A stretch of 16,112 nt of DNA from CAZWEZ01 sp964632795 (lineage in GTDB: Bacteria > Pseudomonadota > Alphaproteobacteria > Rhodospirillales > 2-02-FULL-58-16). Positions 1-6,314 of this stretch are shown piece by piece. Location of the stretch: assembly GCA_964632795.1 (NCBI GenBank), contig CAZWEZ010000087.1:1-16112 (forward strand), given 5' to 3'. Position 1 is the first letter of the stretch. Every line of letters starts with the position of its first letter. A model generated the notes under the pieces. The model was not told where the DNA came from and did no database searches. It saw only the letters and a program-made list of their open reading frames with translations. A program made the position numbers and the translations under genes.

Positions 1-2
1 CC

Positions 3-980
3 CAGGAAAATCCCTCCCTGGGGATGAACGTGGCGGCTCAAACCGCCCCGGCGGCCCCGGCGCGTCTCGATACGGAACACCTGGGGGGCGCCCGGATCGG
101 CGGTTATACGGTTGGGCATATGCTCGGTCTGGCCCTGTTGGGGCTGGCCGCGGGGATCGCCAGCGGCATGATGACCATGGGCGGCGGCGTGATCCATGTC
201 GCCGGGATGATGATCTTCTTCGGCTACGGAATGTATCTCATCCGTCCGGTGGTCTATCTGACCAACCTTTTCGTATTCGGGGCCGCGGCGCGGCGCAACC
301 ATCGCTCGGGGCTGATCATGTGGGACACGGTGCGGGCGCTGACCCCATGGGCCGTGGTCGGGGTGGTCATCGGCTATTTCATCGGCAACGCCATCGGCGA
401 CGAGGCGATATCCGTCCTCCTGGGCATCTTCGCCTTGCTGATGACGGCCAAGGGGTTGCACGAAATATTCGCCGAGAACCCCGAGGAGATCCTGGTCAAG
501 ACCGGCCAAAACGGCGAGCAGGGATCGCTGCCGGCGGACGACTTCCTCGACGAGGCGATCATCGACGAACCACGGGCGGAGCCGCCGCCACCGACGGTCT
601 CCCGCCAAACCAGGAACGCCGGCCTCGGCATGCCGGTGGGGCTGGTCAGCGGCATTCTGGGTATCAGCGGGGGCGTGGTCGCGGTGCCCCTGCAACGCTT
701 CTTCGGCAATACGTCCTTGCGCAACGCCATCGCCAACAGTTCGGTGATCGTGTTCTGGAGCTCGCTGAGCGGGGCGCTGGTTTCCTTCAGCCATGGGATT
801 TCCACCGGACTGATCGAATGGCAGGCCCCTCTTTCGTTGAGCGCGATCATGGTGCCCGGCGCGATCGTCGGCGGGATCGTGGGGGCTAAACTGATGAAGG
901 TGCTCCCCACCACAACCCTGAAATGGGCTTATACTGGTATCATGGCGGTGATCGCCGTCAAGATGCTGTTGTTGAGCTAA
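3..980 (+). CDS. mamO: MamO, C-terminal TauE-like membrane half (5' end outside window)
   Basis: MamO is a magnetosome protein with an N-terminal trypsin-like domain and a C-terminal TauE/SafE-like multi-helix membrane domain; it is needed for magnetite nucleation and for MamE-dependent proteolysis. Only the membrane half is visible. The reading frame is open to the window edge, and the first ATG (base 24) has no ribosome-binding site and sits in an Ala/Pro-rich linker, so I read this as a 5'-partial gene. The protein shows two TauE half-repeats: an early glycine-rich segment with the motif MMTMGGGV, and a late one with GLVSGILGISGGVVAVPL. They are separated by an acidic, proline-rich cytoplasmic loop. 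About 320 residues fits the C-terminal half of a roughly 640-residue MamO. mamP starts 27 bases downstream, in the usual order. The alternative is a free-standing TauE-like gene starting at 24, which needs the upstream sequence to exclude. Confidence 0.9.
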   Translation, partial: QENPSLGMNVAAQTAPAAPARLDTEHLGGARIGGYTVGHMLGLALLGLAAGIASGMMTMGGGVIHVAGMMIFFGYGMYLIRPVVYLTNLFVFGAAARRNHRSGLIMWDTVRALTPWAVVGVVIGYFIGNAIGDEAISVLLGIFALLMTAKGLHEIFAENPEEILVKTGQNGEQGSLPADDFLDEAIIDEPRAEPPPPTVSRQTRNAGLGMPVGLVSGILGISGGVVAVPLQRFFGNTSLRNAIANSSVIVFWSSLSGALVSFSHGISTGLIEWQAPLSLSAIMVPGAIVGGIVGAKLMKVLPTTTLKWAYTGIMAVIAVKMLLLS

Positions 981-1007
981 CCGCGGGCGGACTGGGACAA
1001 GACACGC

Positions 1008-1820
1008 ATGAGATCGAGTGTTCTATACGCAGGGATTGGAATCGCCATTGCCTCAGCCGCCGTCCTGGTCGGGCTTTACGGCAATGAATTGGAGTCCGCT
1101 CCCCCTCCGCCCGTGATGGCCGGCGCCACCGGCGCCCCGCCGTTCCTGATCCCGATGACGCCGGGACCCAGGCAGGCGGCCATGGTTGCGGTCGCCCAAC
1201 CCGCCGTGGGCGCCCCGGAGATCGGCTCGCCGCCCAACTACATCCCCAGCGCCATACAACTCTTCGAGGCCCACTGGCAGGGGATGGATGTCCGCCTTCT
1301 CGACAGCGAACTGAGGCGGAAACTCAAGTACCCGCGGGGGCTTTTGGGAATCCTGATCGACGAGGTCACCTTGAACGCGGCCAAGGCCGGGCTGTTGGCC
1401 GGAGACATCATCATCCAGGTGATGAAGGACCGGGTCACCACCCTGGAGGAATTCCAGCAGACTACCCGGATCGTGCGGGGGCTTCGCCAAGCCACCCTGA
1501 CCGTGCTGCGCAAAGGCGACGGCAAGGAGGACGGCCGTTTCGCCATGAACCGCATTACCCTGGTCCTGCGGGGCGATCCCGATCTGGGGTTCGCCCAGCT
1601 CGAGGCGGCGCCGATGATCCTTCCCGGTGACGGGCGGCCCCATCCGTACCGGGGCGCCTGCACCAGCTGCCATGCCGTGGGGATCGGCTTTGAATTGACC
1701 CCCGATCCCGACTTGATTACCTTGCCGCCTCCCCCGCTATCGCATGCCACCGTTGTCAAGGAGATCAACCCGCACCGGGACAGGGGCCCCTGTGAAGCGT
1801 GCCACGTGATCTTGCGTTGA
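1008..1820 (+). CDS. mamP: MamP, PDZ-magnetochrome c-type cytochrome
   Basis: MamP is a magnetosome-membrane iron oxidase that helps set the Fe(II)/Fe(III) ratio for magnetite; it combines a PDZ domain with two haem-c magnetochrome domains. The 270 residues show an N-terminal membrane anchor (about 5-25), an Ala/Pro-rich linker, a PDZ domain (about 80-170, with YPRGLLGILIDEV and AGLLAGDIIIQV), then two haem motifs: C218-T-S-C221-H222 and C262-E-A-C265-H266. The second lies four residues from the C-terminus. Each is preceded by the short Pro/His-containing stretch typical of magnetochromes (PHPYRGAC and PHRDRGPC). The length equals the family norm. The ATG at 1008 is the first in frame; the Shine-Dalgarno is weak. 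It lies between mamO and mamA, as in Magnetospirillum. No key residue is missing. Confidence 0.95.
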   Translation: MRSSVLYAGIGIAIASAAVLVGLYGNELESAPPPPVMAGATGAPPFLIPMTPGPRQAAMVAVAQPAVGAPEIGSPPNYIPSAIQLFEAHWQGMDVRLLDSELRRKLKYPRGLLGILIDEVTLNAAKAGLLAGDIIIQVMKDRVTTLEEFQQTTRIVRGLRQATLTVLRKGDGKEDGRFAMNRITLVLRGDPDLGFAQLEAAPMILPGDGRPHPYRGACTSCHAVGIGFELTPDPDLITLPPPPLSHATVVKEINPHRDRGPCEACHVILR

Positions 1821-1839
1821 TATGAAAAGGATGAAGTCG

Positions 1840-2484
1840 ATGACGTTCGGGACTCAAGAAATCGCGGTCAAGATCGGAATGTACGCGCAGCATGGCTCGA
1901 TCATCTTGAAGCGGCTCACCAACAGCCTGGTTTCGGGATTCCAGTCGGCGTTGACGATCGACGACGAAACCCGCAACGCATACTTCCGCGACAAGGGCAT
2001 CGCTCACACCAAGAAAGGAAATTACGAACTGGCGGTGTCGCTTCTCAAGCCCTTGAACGACTCCATGCCGGGCGATCCCGAGATCATGCTCTATCTCGGT
2101 CTGTCCCACATCAAGATGGGAAACAAGTCCGAAGGCGTGGCGCTTCTGGAAGGCGCCTACGAAAAAAACAAGAACGATGTCAAGATCGCCACCGTTCTCG
2201 GCCTCTCGTATGTGCAGACGGAGGAGTATGCGAAAGCGGTCCCCCTGCTCAGGAAGGTGGTCAAGGAAAATCCCGGGAATTACAACTTGAAATACCGTCT
2301 CGGCGTCGCCCTGGATAACCTCGGCGAGCACGAAAAGGCCATCAAGTCGTTCCAGGAAGCCTTGGAACTGCGGCCCGACGAAGCCAAGATTCACCGCTCG
2401 ATCGGGTTCGCCTTCGAACAACTGGACGATCACGAATCCGCCCTGAGTTACTTCAAGAGGGCCAACGAACTGGAGGACTCTTAA
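1840..2484 (+). CDS. mamA: MamA, TPR scaffold protein of the magnetosome surface
   Basis: MamA is a soluble tetratricopeptide-repeat protein that oligomerises on the cytoplasmic face of magnetosomes. The protein is about five TPR units long. Typical repeat positions are visible, for example YFRDKGIAHTKKGNYELAV, LGLSYVQTEEYAKAVPLL and YRLGVALDNLGEHEKAI, and it ends in the characteristic FKRANELEDS. ATGs exist at 1822, 1831 and 1840 in one frame. I prefer 1840 because AAGGA at 1827-1831 sits 8 bases upstream of it and because the resulting N-terminus has the same length before the YAxxG motif as the Magnetospirillum protein I recall. Starting at 1822 would give 220 residues. mamP ends at 1820, so the two are tightly coupled. 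Identification is by overall pattern and synteny. Confidence 0.94.
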   Translation: MTFGTQEIAVKIGMYAQHGSIILKRLTNSLVSGFQSALTIDDETRNAYFRDKGIAHTKKGNYELAVSLLKPLNDSMPGDPEIMLYLGLSHIKMGNKSEGVALLEGAYEKNKNDVKIATVLGLSYVQTEEYAKAVPLLRKVVKENPGNYNLKYRLGVALDNLGEHEKAIKSFQEALELRPDEAKIHRSIGFAFEQLDDHESALSYFKRANELEDS

Positions 2485-2530
2485 AGGGACGATGACCGCC
2501 CCCATCCCACGAGAGCGCAAGTGTTGATCG

Positions 2531-3361
2531 ATGATCAGTATTTTCAGCAAACCCGATAGCATGGCGGCTTCGGACGAACAGCGTCTGCGGCGTTCGGAGG
2601 CCATGCTCACCCAACTGTACCAGGAAGAAATCAATCCGCGCTTTCGGATCACCAATCTGCGGGGGATGAAGGTGATGGCCGTCGCTTCCTTCATGGCCAT
2701 CATCCTGTTCTCGGGAACGCTGTTCTACAAGTTCAATTCCTTCATCCTCCTGCGCGAGGGCGTCAACGCCACGGCGGGCAATTTGGAATCGGCCATTCAG
2801 CGGCGAGGCAACCTGTTCGCCAACCTGATCAACCTGACCCTGAACCACGCGGCGTTGGAACATTCGGTGTTCACGAACACCTCGCGGATGCGCACCGAGA
2901 TCATCAAGCGGAGCGGCCTGTCACCGGACGCCGCCGAGGAACTGCTGGCCAGGATCGAGCAAAGCAGTCAAGGCGCCGGCGACGGCGCGCTGCCCTCGAC
3001 CTGGCCCAAGGCCCTGGGGGCGTTGCTCGGAGGCGGTGATACCGAGGCCACGCTGGGGCGGCTGTTGGCGGTCGTCGAACAGTACCCCAACATCCAGTCC
3101 TCCAAGACCTACCAGCAGATGATGGAAACCCTGGTCGACATGGAGAACCTGATCGCCACGCGACGGGTCGAATATCATGCGTCGTTGCGCGAATACAACA
3201 CGGCGATTTCCAGGTTCCCGTGGAAAATCCTGGCCGATTGGACGAACTTCGAGAGGTACAAATATTTCACCGCCAATAGCGGACCCGGGGCTCCCCTCCT
3301 CACGCGTGACATCTACCAACAGCTCGGTTCGCTGGATACGGAGGGGAATGAGCCGAAATGA
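2531..3361 (+). CDS. mamQ: MamQ, LemA-family magnetosome membrane protein
   Basis: MamQ belongs to the LemA family and is required for magnetosome membrane formation in Magnetospirillum; its biochemical role is unknown. The 276 residues have a hydrophilic N-terminus containing LYQEEINPRFRITNLRGM, which is characteristic of MamQ, then one membrane segment (about 47-66) and a long helical extra-membrane domain. That domain includes the LemA-like stretches VNATAGNLESAIQRRGNLFANL and AVVEQYPNIQSSKTYQQMMETL. Near the C-terminus YNTAISRFPWKILADW matches the LemA end motif. The ATG at 2531 has no clear Shine-Dalgarno; a second in-frame ATG at 2561 would shorten the product by 10 residues. The stop codon overlaps the mamR start (ATGA), implying translational coupling. 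Confidence 0.93.
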   Translation: MISIFSKPDSMAASDEQRLRRSEAMLTQLYQEEINPRFRITNLRGMKVMAVASFMAIILFSGTLFYKFNSFILLREGVNATAGNLESAIQRRGNLFANLINLTLNHAALEHSVFTNTSRMRTEIIKRSGLSPDAAEELLARIEQSSQGAGDGALPSTWPKALGALLGGGDTEATLGRLLAVVEQYPNIQSSKTYQQMMETLVDMENLIATRRVEYHASLREYNTAISRFPWKILADWTNFERYKYFTANSGPGAPLLTRDIYQQLGSLDTEGNEPK

Positions 3362-3609
3362 TCTGGTTGACGCTCTTTCGTGTCGGCACGCTGATGTCCC
3401 TGGCCGCGGCGGTGATGCATTACTACGATCTGCGAACCTGCGAGATCCATTCGACCCGCATCTATTCGAGTAGCGAGGCGGCGCGGTTCCTCGGAATAAG
3501 CCGCAAGGCGGTCATCGAACTGGTCAGGAAAAAAGAGATTCGAGGAAGGCTGGTAAAAGGGAATTACCGCATCACCGGCCACAGCATCATCGAGTATCTG
3601 AGCCAATGA
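3358..3609 (+). CDS. mamR: MamR, small protein with excisionase-type helix-turn-helix
   Basis: MamR is a small magnetosome protein; loss affects crystal number and size. These 83 residues have a hydrophobic N-terminal stretch (about 3-22, WLTLFRVGTLMSLAAAVM), then an excisionase/MerR-like helix-turn-helix module: YSSSEAARFLGISRKAVIEL, then the KKEIRGRLVKGNYRITG wing and IIEYL. The combination suggests either a membrane-tethered DNA-binding fold or a fold reused for protein contacts; the sequence does not decide. It overlaps mamQ upstream and mamB downstream by ATGA (4-base overlaps), so the three are surely co-translated. The gene name rests on size, motif and position between mamQ and mamB. 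Confidence 0.9.
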   Translation: MIWLTLFRVGTLMSLAAAVMHYYDLRTCEIHSTRIYSSSEAARFLGISRKAVIELVRKKEIRGRLVKGNYRITGHSIIEYLSQ

Positions 3610-4481
3610 AGTTCGAACGCTGCATACGCTGTCGCGACGAGGTCATCTGGTGGGCGATCGTCGTCAACATCGCCCAGACGGCGTACAAGGGGCTGCTCGG
3701 GGTGATGACGGGCAGCACGGCGCTGGTCGCCGATTCCCTTCACTCCGGGGCCGATGTGGTGGCCAGCATCGTGACCATGGCCAGCGTCAAGATTTCCAAG
3801 CGGACTTCCAGCGAGAACTACCAGTTCGGTTTCGGAAACATCCAGTTCATCTCATCCTCCATCGTCGGCTTGATCCTGATCTTCGGCGCCTTTTTCCTGA
3901 TGTACGAATCGGTCCTCAAGATCGTCGAGGGCGATCTGAGCCCGCCCAGCGTCATTGCCGTGCTGGGCGCCATCGTCTCGGTCGCCATCAACGAACTGAT
4001 GTACCGATACCAGAATTGCGTGGGCCGCCAGAACAACAGTCCGGCGATCATCGCCAACGCCTGGGACAACCGCTCCGACGCCCTGTCGTCGCTGGGCGTG
4101 TTGATCGGCATCTCCATCGCGGTGTTGGGGTTCCCGATCGCCGATGTCCTGGCGGCGATGGTGGTGGCGGTTCTGGTGGCGAAAATAGGAATCGGGCTGA
4201 ACATCGACGCCGTCAACGGGCTCATGGACTCGTCGCTGGAAATGGATGTTCTGGGGGTCGTCTATCACATCGCGGCGCAAATCCCGCAGGTCGAGGAAGT
4301 GCGATACCTGCGCGGGCGCAACGTCGGCGAGGACGTCCATCTGGACATCGGCCTCGGCATCGACGGCGCTCTCAAGGTTTACGAGAGCGACTTCATCGTT
4401 GCTGCCGTGAAAGAACGGGTTTTCTCGGCCATCGAACACATCAAGGACATCCGGGTGATCGTGATGCCGGCCCGTGGGTAA
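3606..4481 (+). CDS. mamB: MamB, cation diffusion facilitator (magnetosome iron transporter)
   Basis: MamB is the CDF-family transporter that moves iron into the magnetosome vesicle and also helps form the vesicle, working with MamM. The 291 residues show an N-terminal C6-x2-C9 pair and six membrane helices. The CDF metal-site motif is in helix 2 (D43-S-L-H46-S-G-A-D50) and the second site is in helix 5 (A-W-D154-N-R-S-D158), with the C-terminal ferredoxin-like cytoplasmic domain from about 205. LRGRNVGEDVHLDI in that domain is the typical CDF regulatory region. The stretch NNSPAIIANAWDNRSDA is near-diagnostic for MamB/MamM. The start overlaps the mamR stop. The TAA stop (4479-4481) shares its last base with the left end of a large palindromic element, so the element begins exactly at the end of the gene. 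All expected metal-site acidic residues are present. Confidence 0.96.
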   Translation: MKFERCIRCRDEVIWWAIVVNIAQTAYKGLLGVMTGSTALVADSLHSGADVVASIVTMASVKISKRTSSENYQFGFGNIQFISSSIVGLILIFGAFFLMYESVLKIVEGDLSPPSVIAVLGAIVSVAINELMYRYQNCVGRQNNSPAIIANAWDNRSDALSSLGVLIGISIAVLGFPIADVLAAMVVAVLVAKIGIGLNIDAVNGLMDSSLEMDVLGVVYHIAAQIPQVEEVRYLRGRNVGEDVHLDIGLGIDGALKVYESDFIVAAVKERVFSAIEHIKDIRVIVMPARG

Positions 4482-4747
4482 GAGCCTGTTTGGAGAGTTG
4501 ATCATGGGTTGCGTTGGCTTGGGAAGTGCGAGTGTTAGGAGCGGATGCGCCGGCGATGCTGGAGCATCGTCAAGCATTCGCGACGCGGCAATCGCACTTC
4601 CCAAGCCAACCCGAAGGGCCGCGTTTTCAAGGCCTTGGGCGTCGTCAGGCGCCGCTTGCGATGCTCCAGCATCGCGGCGCGGCGCCTTCCTAGCCCAAGG
4701 CCTTGAAAACGCGGCGCAACCCGTAATCAACTCTCCAAACAGGCTCT
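4481..4747. repeat. Structured palindromic element 1 (mamB-mamS spacer)
   Basis: A 267-bp element closed by 33-nt terminal arms (4481-4513 and 4715-4747), which pair at 31 of 33 positions. Inside are two further perfect stems. Stem A is 18 bp (4514-4531 with 4592-4609). Stem B is 23 bp (4618-4640 with 4693-4715). Their loops (4532-4591 and 4641-4692) are approximate inverted copies of each other. Each contains an inner mini-hairpin, GATGC-TGGA-GCATC in loop A and GATGC-TCCA-GCATC in loop B. As DNA this could form a cruciform; as RNA, a three-way branched structure between mamB and mamS. No protein is encoded: reading frames crossing it are by-products of the palindrome. It shares architecture and loop sequence with the element at 5324-5586, but not the arm or stem sequences. 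It is not a recognised IS, and there is no clear target-site duplication. Confidence 0.9.
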
Positions 4748-4783
4748 GAGCCGCGAGCGGGCGAAAATGGAAAAGGTCGGGGC

Positions 4784-5293
4784 ATGAATGCGGAACACTG
4801 GATCGTCAGCGTCGGTGTGGCTTTCTGCTTCGCCGTGCTTGGCGCCGCGATGATGCCGAACGCCTTCTGGGGGAATGGAAACCCCAATACCGCCGCCGCC
4901 GTCGCCCCGGGGAATCCCGACCCCCTCCCGGCGGCGCAGGGGAACACGGGGGCGCCCGGCCTGGTGCCGTTTTCGCGGGCGGTCAGTGAACGGTTCCGGG
5001 GCAAGGTGGTGCGAATCGTCAGTTGGGGAAGCGCCACCGAATGGGGACAGGTTCACATCTGGGTCGACAGCGGTTCCGGCCCGGCGCGGGAAGTTTCGGT
5101 GGCTCCCAACTGGTATCTTCAGCACCTGGGCTGTTCGATCGCCGACAATTCCCGGGTGCAGGGGGTCGCGTTCAGGTACAGCAAGTCCCAACCCGATGCG
5201 GAACTGTATGCGAAGAACGTCACCATCGATGGGAAGACCTGCCGTCTTCGCAACGACGACGGGTTCGCGTTGTGGTCCAACCGCTTGCGTTGA
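4784..5293 (+). CDS. mamS: MamS, magnetosome biomineralisation protein
   Basis: MamS is a small membrane-anchored magnetosome protein; deletion in Magnetospirillum gives smaller, misshapen crystals, and its biochemical function is unknown. The 169 residues have one N-terminal membrane anchor (about 6-27), an Ala/Pro/Gly linker (about 30-60) and a beta-rich soluble domain with QVHIWVDSGSG, VSVAPNWYLQHLGCSI and NVTIDGKTCRLRNDDG. The two cysteines in HLGC and GKTC could form a disulfide on the vesicle-lumen side. The final FALWSNRLR looks like a conserved family end. The ATG at 4784 has AAGG about 9 bases upstream. The gene is isolated from mamB and mamT by the two palindromic elements, so its coupling to the rest of the operon must pass through large RNA structures. 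The name rests on motif memory and position between mamB and mamT. Confidence 0.85.
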   Translation: MNAEHWIVSVGVAFCFAVLGAAMMPNAFWGNGNPNTAAAVAPGNPDPLPAAQGNTGAPGLVPFSRAVSERFRGKVVRIVSWGSATEWGQVHIWVDSGSGPAREVSVAPNWYLQHLGCSIADNSRVQGVAFRYSKSQPDAELYAKNVTIDGKTCRLRNDDGFALWSNRLR

Positions 5294-5298
5294 TCGCC

Positions 5299-5353
5299 GG
5301 AGGTGAATCCCATGGCTCCTCTCATACCAAAGGTCATTGATAATGACCCATAG
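5299..5353 (+). promoter_or_regulatory. Stranded native RBS and start of mamT, now a 13-residue mini-ORF
   Basis: GGAGG (5299-5303) lies 8 bases before ATG 5312, a textbook ribosome-binding site and the best in this part of the operon. The ATG opens only 13 codons (MAPLIPKVIDNDP) before TAG at 5351-5353, and from codon 5 onward it reads into the left arm of palindromic element 2. The frame is the same as mamT. If the element is removed together with one copy of a 2-bp AT repeat at its ends (261 bp, 87 codons), the reading becomes MAPLI followed directly by KRLERLFGG of mamT, with no frameshift. I infer that this is the original mamT translation start, cut off by insertion. As it stands it may act as a leader peptide or decoy start. 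Confidence 0.75.
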
Positions 5354-5586
5354 AGATCGTGCCTGCGTCCCGTCGGGTAGGAAGGAAGCCGAAGGCGATG
5401 CGGCGCATCGTCGAGGCTTTCCGACGCCCTCCGACGGGACGCAGGCGCGACCGGAACGGCGGCTTTCCAAGGCTTTCGGACGTCGTCAAGCCCGGCTTAC
5501 GATGCCCCGCATCGCCGCGCCGAGCTTTCCTAGCCGAAAACCTTGGAAAGCCGTCTCTATGGGTCATTATCAATGACCTTTGGTAT
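5324..5586. repeat. Structured palindromic element 2 (inserted in 5' end of mamT)
   Basis: A 263-bp element with perfect 33-bp terminal inverted arms (5324-5356 and 5554-5586). Stem A is 16 perfect base pairs (5361-5376 with 5431-5446), extendable to 20 with one T-G wobble. Stem B is 20 bp with one mismatch (5460-5479 with 5534-5553). Loops (5377-5430 and 5480-5533) share conserved blocks with element 1: TAGGA, GGCGATGC and GCATCGTC in loop A; GTCGTCA, CGATGC, GCATCGC and TTCCTA in loop B. The arms contain a smaller perfect palindrome, GGTCATT-GAT-AATGACC (5332-5348 and its copy at 5562-5578). ATACC and GGTAT mark the tips, and an AT at each tip may be a 2-bp target duplication. The current mamT start codon (5573) lies inside the right arm and would be buried in the stem in an mRNA. 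Confidence 0.9.
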
Positions 5587-6112
5587 CAAGCGGCTTGAGC
5601 GCTTGTTCGGTGGCCGGGGGATCGTCTTCCTGCTTGCCGTGGCGTTGCTGGCCGGCTTGGGATGGGAAACCTTTGCCGAATGGGGGGCCGGGATGGTTCC
5701 GAGGATGATCGTGCGCACCGTGGAAGGGGTCTACCTCGGCAAGTCGCCGGTGTCCGTCGTTTCCGACATCGCCGGTTCGATCGAAAGCCAATCGGTCTTC
5801 GGGGGCCGTTACCGCCAGATGGCCATCCGGCATATCCCGCGCATCGACAAAAACGACTCCATGCCCCACTCCTATGTCGGAGCCTGCAAGCAATGCCACT
5901 TGTCCCGGGGAGGGCCGGGGCCGGGCCACCAACCCAATACCCGTGTCGGAACCGTCCTCGAAAGCCTGTCCAGGCTCAAGAAACTCGGCCCTCCGCTTCG
6001 CCCCAACTCCCCCATGCCCCATCCCCCGGGGGGACGGTGCATCAAGTGCCACGACATCGTCGTCAAGGTGCCGGTGGAGAAGACTCTCGGCGGTCCGGCG
6101 TGGGTGAATTGA
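5573..6112 (+). CDS. mamT: MamT, two-haem magnetochrome protein with element-derived N-terminus
   Basis: MamT is a membrane-anchored magnetochrome protein of the magnetosome, involved in redox control of crystal maturation. From ATG 5573 it has 179 residues: one membrane helix (about 14-32), then a lumenal region with two haem-c motifs, C105-K-Q-C108-H109 and C156-I-K-C159-H160. These are preceded by MPHSYVGAC and MPHPPGGRC, as in magnetochromes. The start is unusual. ATG 5573 lies in the right arm of palindromic element 2 and has only a weak GGG 9 bases upstream. A TTG at 5543 is open in the same frame but lies in stem B. TTG 5603 is another option. The first five residues (MTFGI) come from the element and appear to replace an original MAPLI. 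No mamU follows. The gene body is intact; how well it is translated is uncertain. Confidence 0.88.
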   Translation: MTFGIKRLERLFGGRGIVFLLAVALLAGLGWETFAEWGAGMVPRMIVRTVEGVYLGKSPVSVVSDIAGSIESQSVFGGRYRQMAIRHIPRIDKNDSMPHSYVGACKQCHLSRGGPGPGHQPNTRVGTVLESLSRLKKLGPPLRPNSPMPHPPGGRCIKCHDIVVKVPVEKTLGGPAWVN

Positions 6113-6314
6113 GGACCGGCCGTTCAACCGTTACGGTCTTGACCGATCAACAGGGGAATGACACCTTGTATATCAACAGTGAAAACACCTTAAATCCGCG
6201 GATGCCCCGCCTTATCCTTCTCCGGATTTCCCCGGGCCGGGTGGGCGCGGTGGTTGGAATCCGGAATATCGGTTCAATCGAAACACGCACGCCAATGTTG
6301 TACAGGACATCGAA

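Noticed and set aside
2492..2527. 11-codon ORF between mamA and mamQ with AAGGG just upstream
   Set aside because: Too short, spacing only about 4 bases, and no conserved feature; more likely chance than a leader peptide.
4474..4749. Plus-strand ORF of 91 residues across element 1
   Set aside because: It lies almost wholly in the palindromic element. Its two ends encode mirrored low-complexity sequence, and there is no ribosome-binding site or recognisable protein.
5334..5576. Near-identical 79-residue ORFs on both strands across element 2, both starting MIMTHRD
   Set aside because: The two strands look alike only because of the inverted arms; this is a by-product of the palindrome, not a gene pair.
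4481..5586. The two palindromic elements with mamS as a composite transposon
   Set aside because: The arms of the two elements have different sequences, no transposase is present, and mamS is in its normal place in the mam operon order.
6139..6171. Promoter with TTGACC and TTGTAT after mamT
   Set aside because: The spacing is 21 bases, too long for a standard sigma-70 promoter, and the second box is poor.
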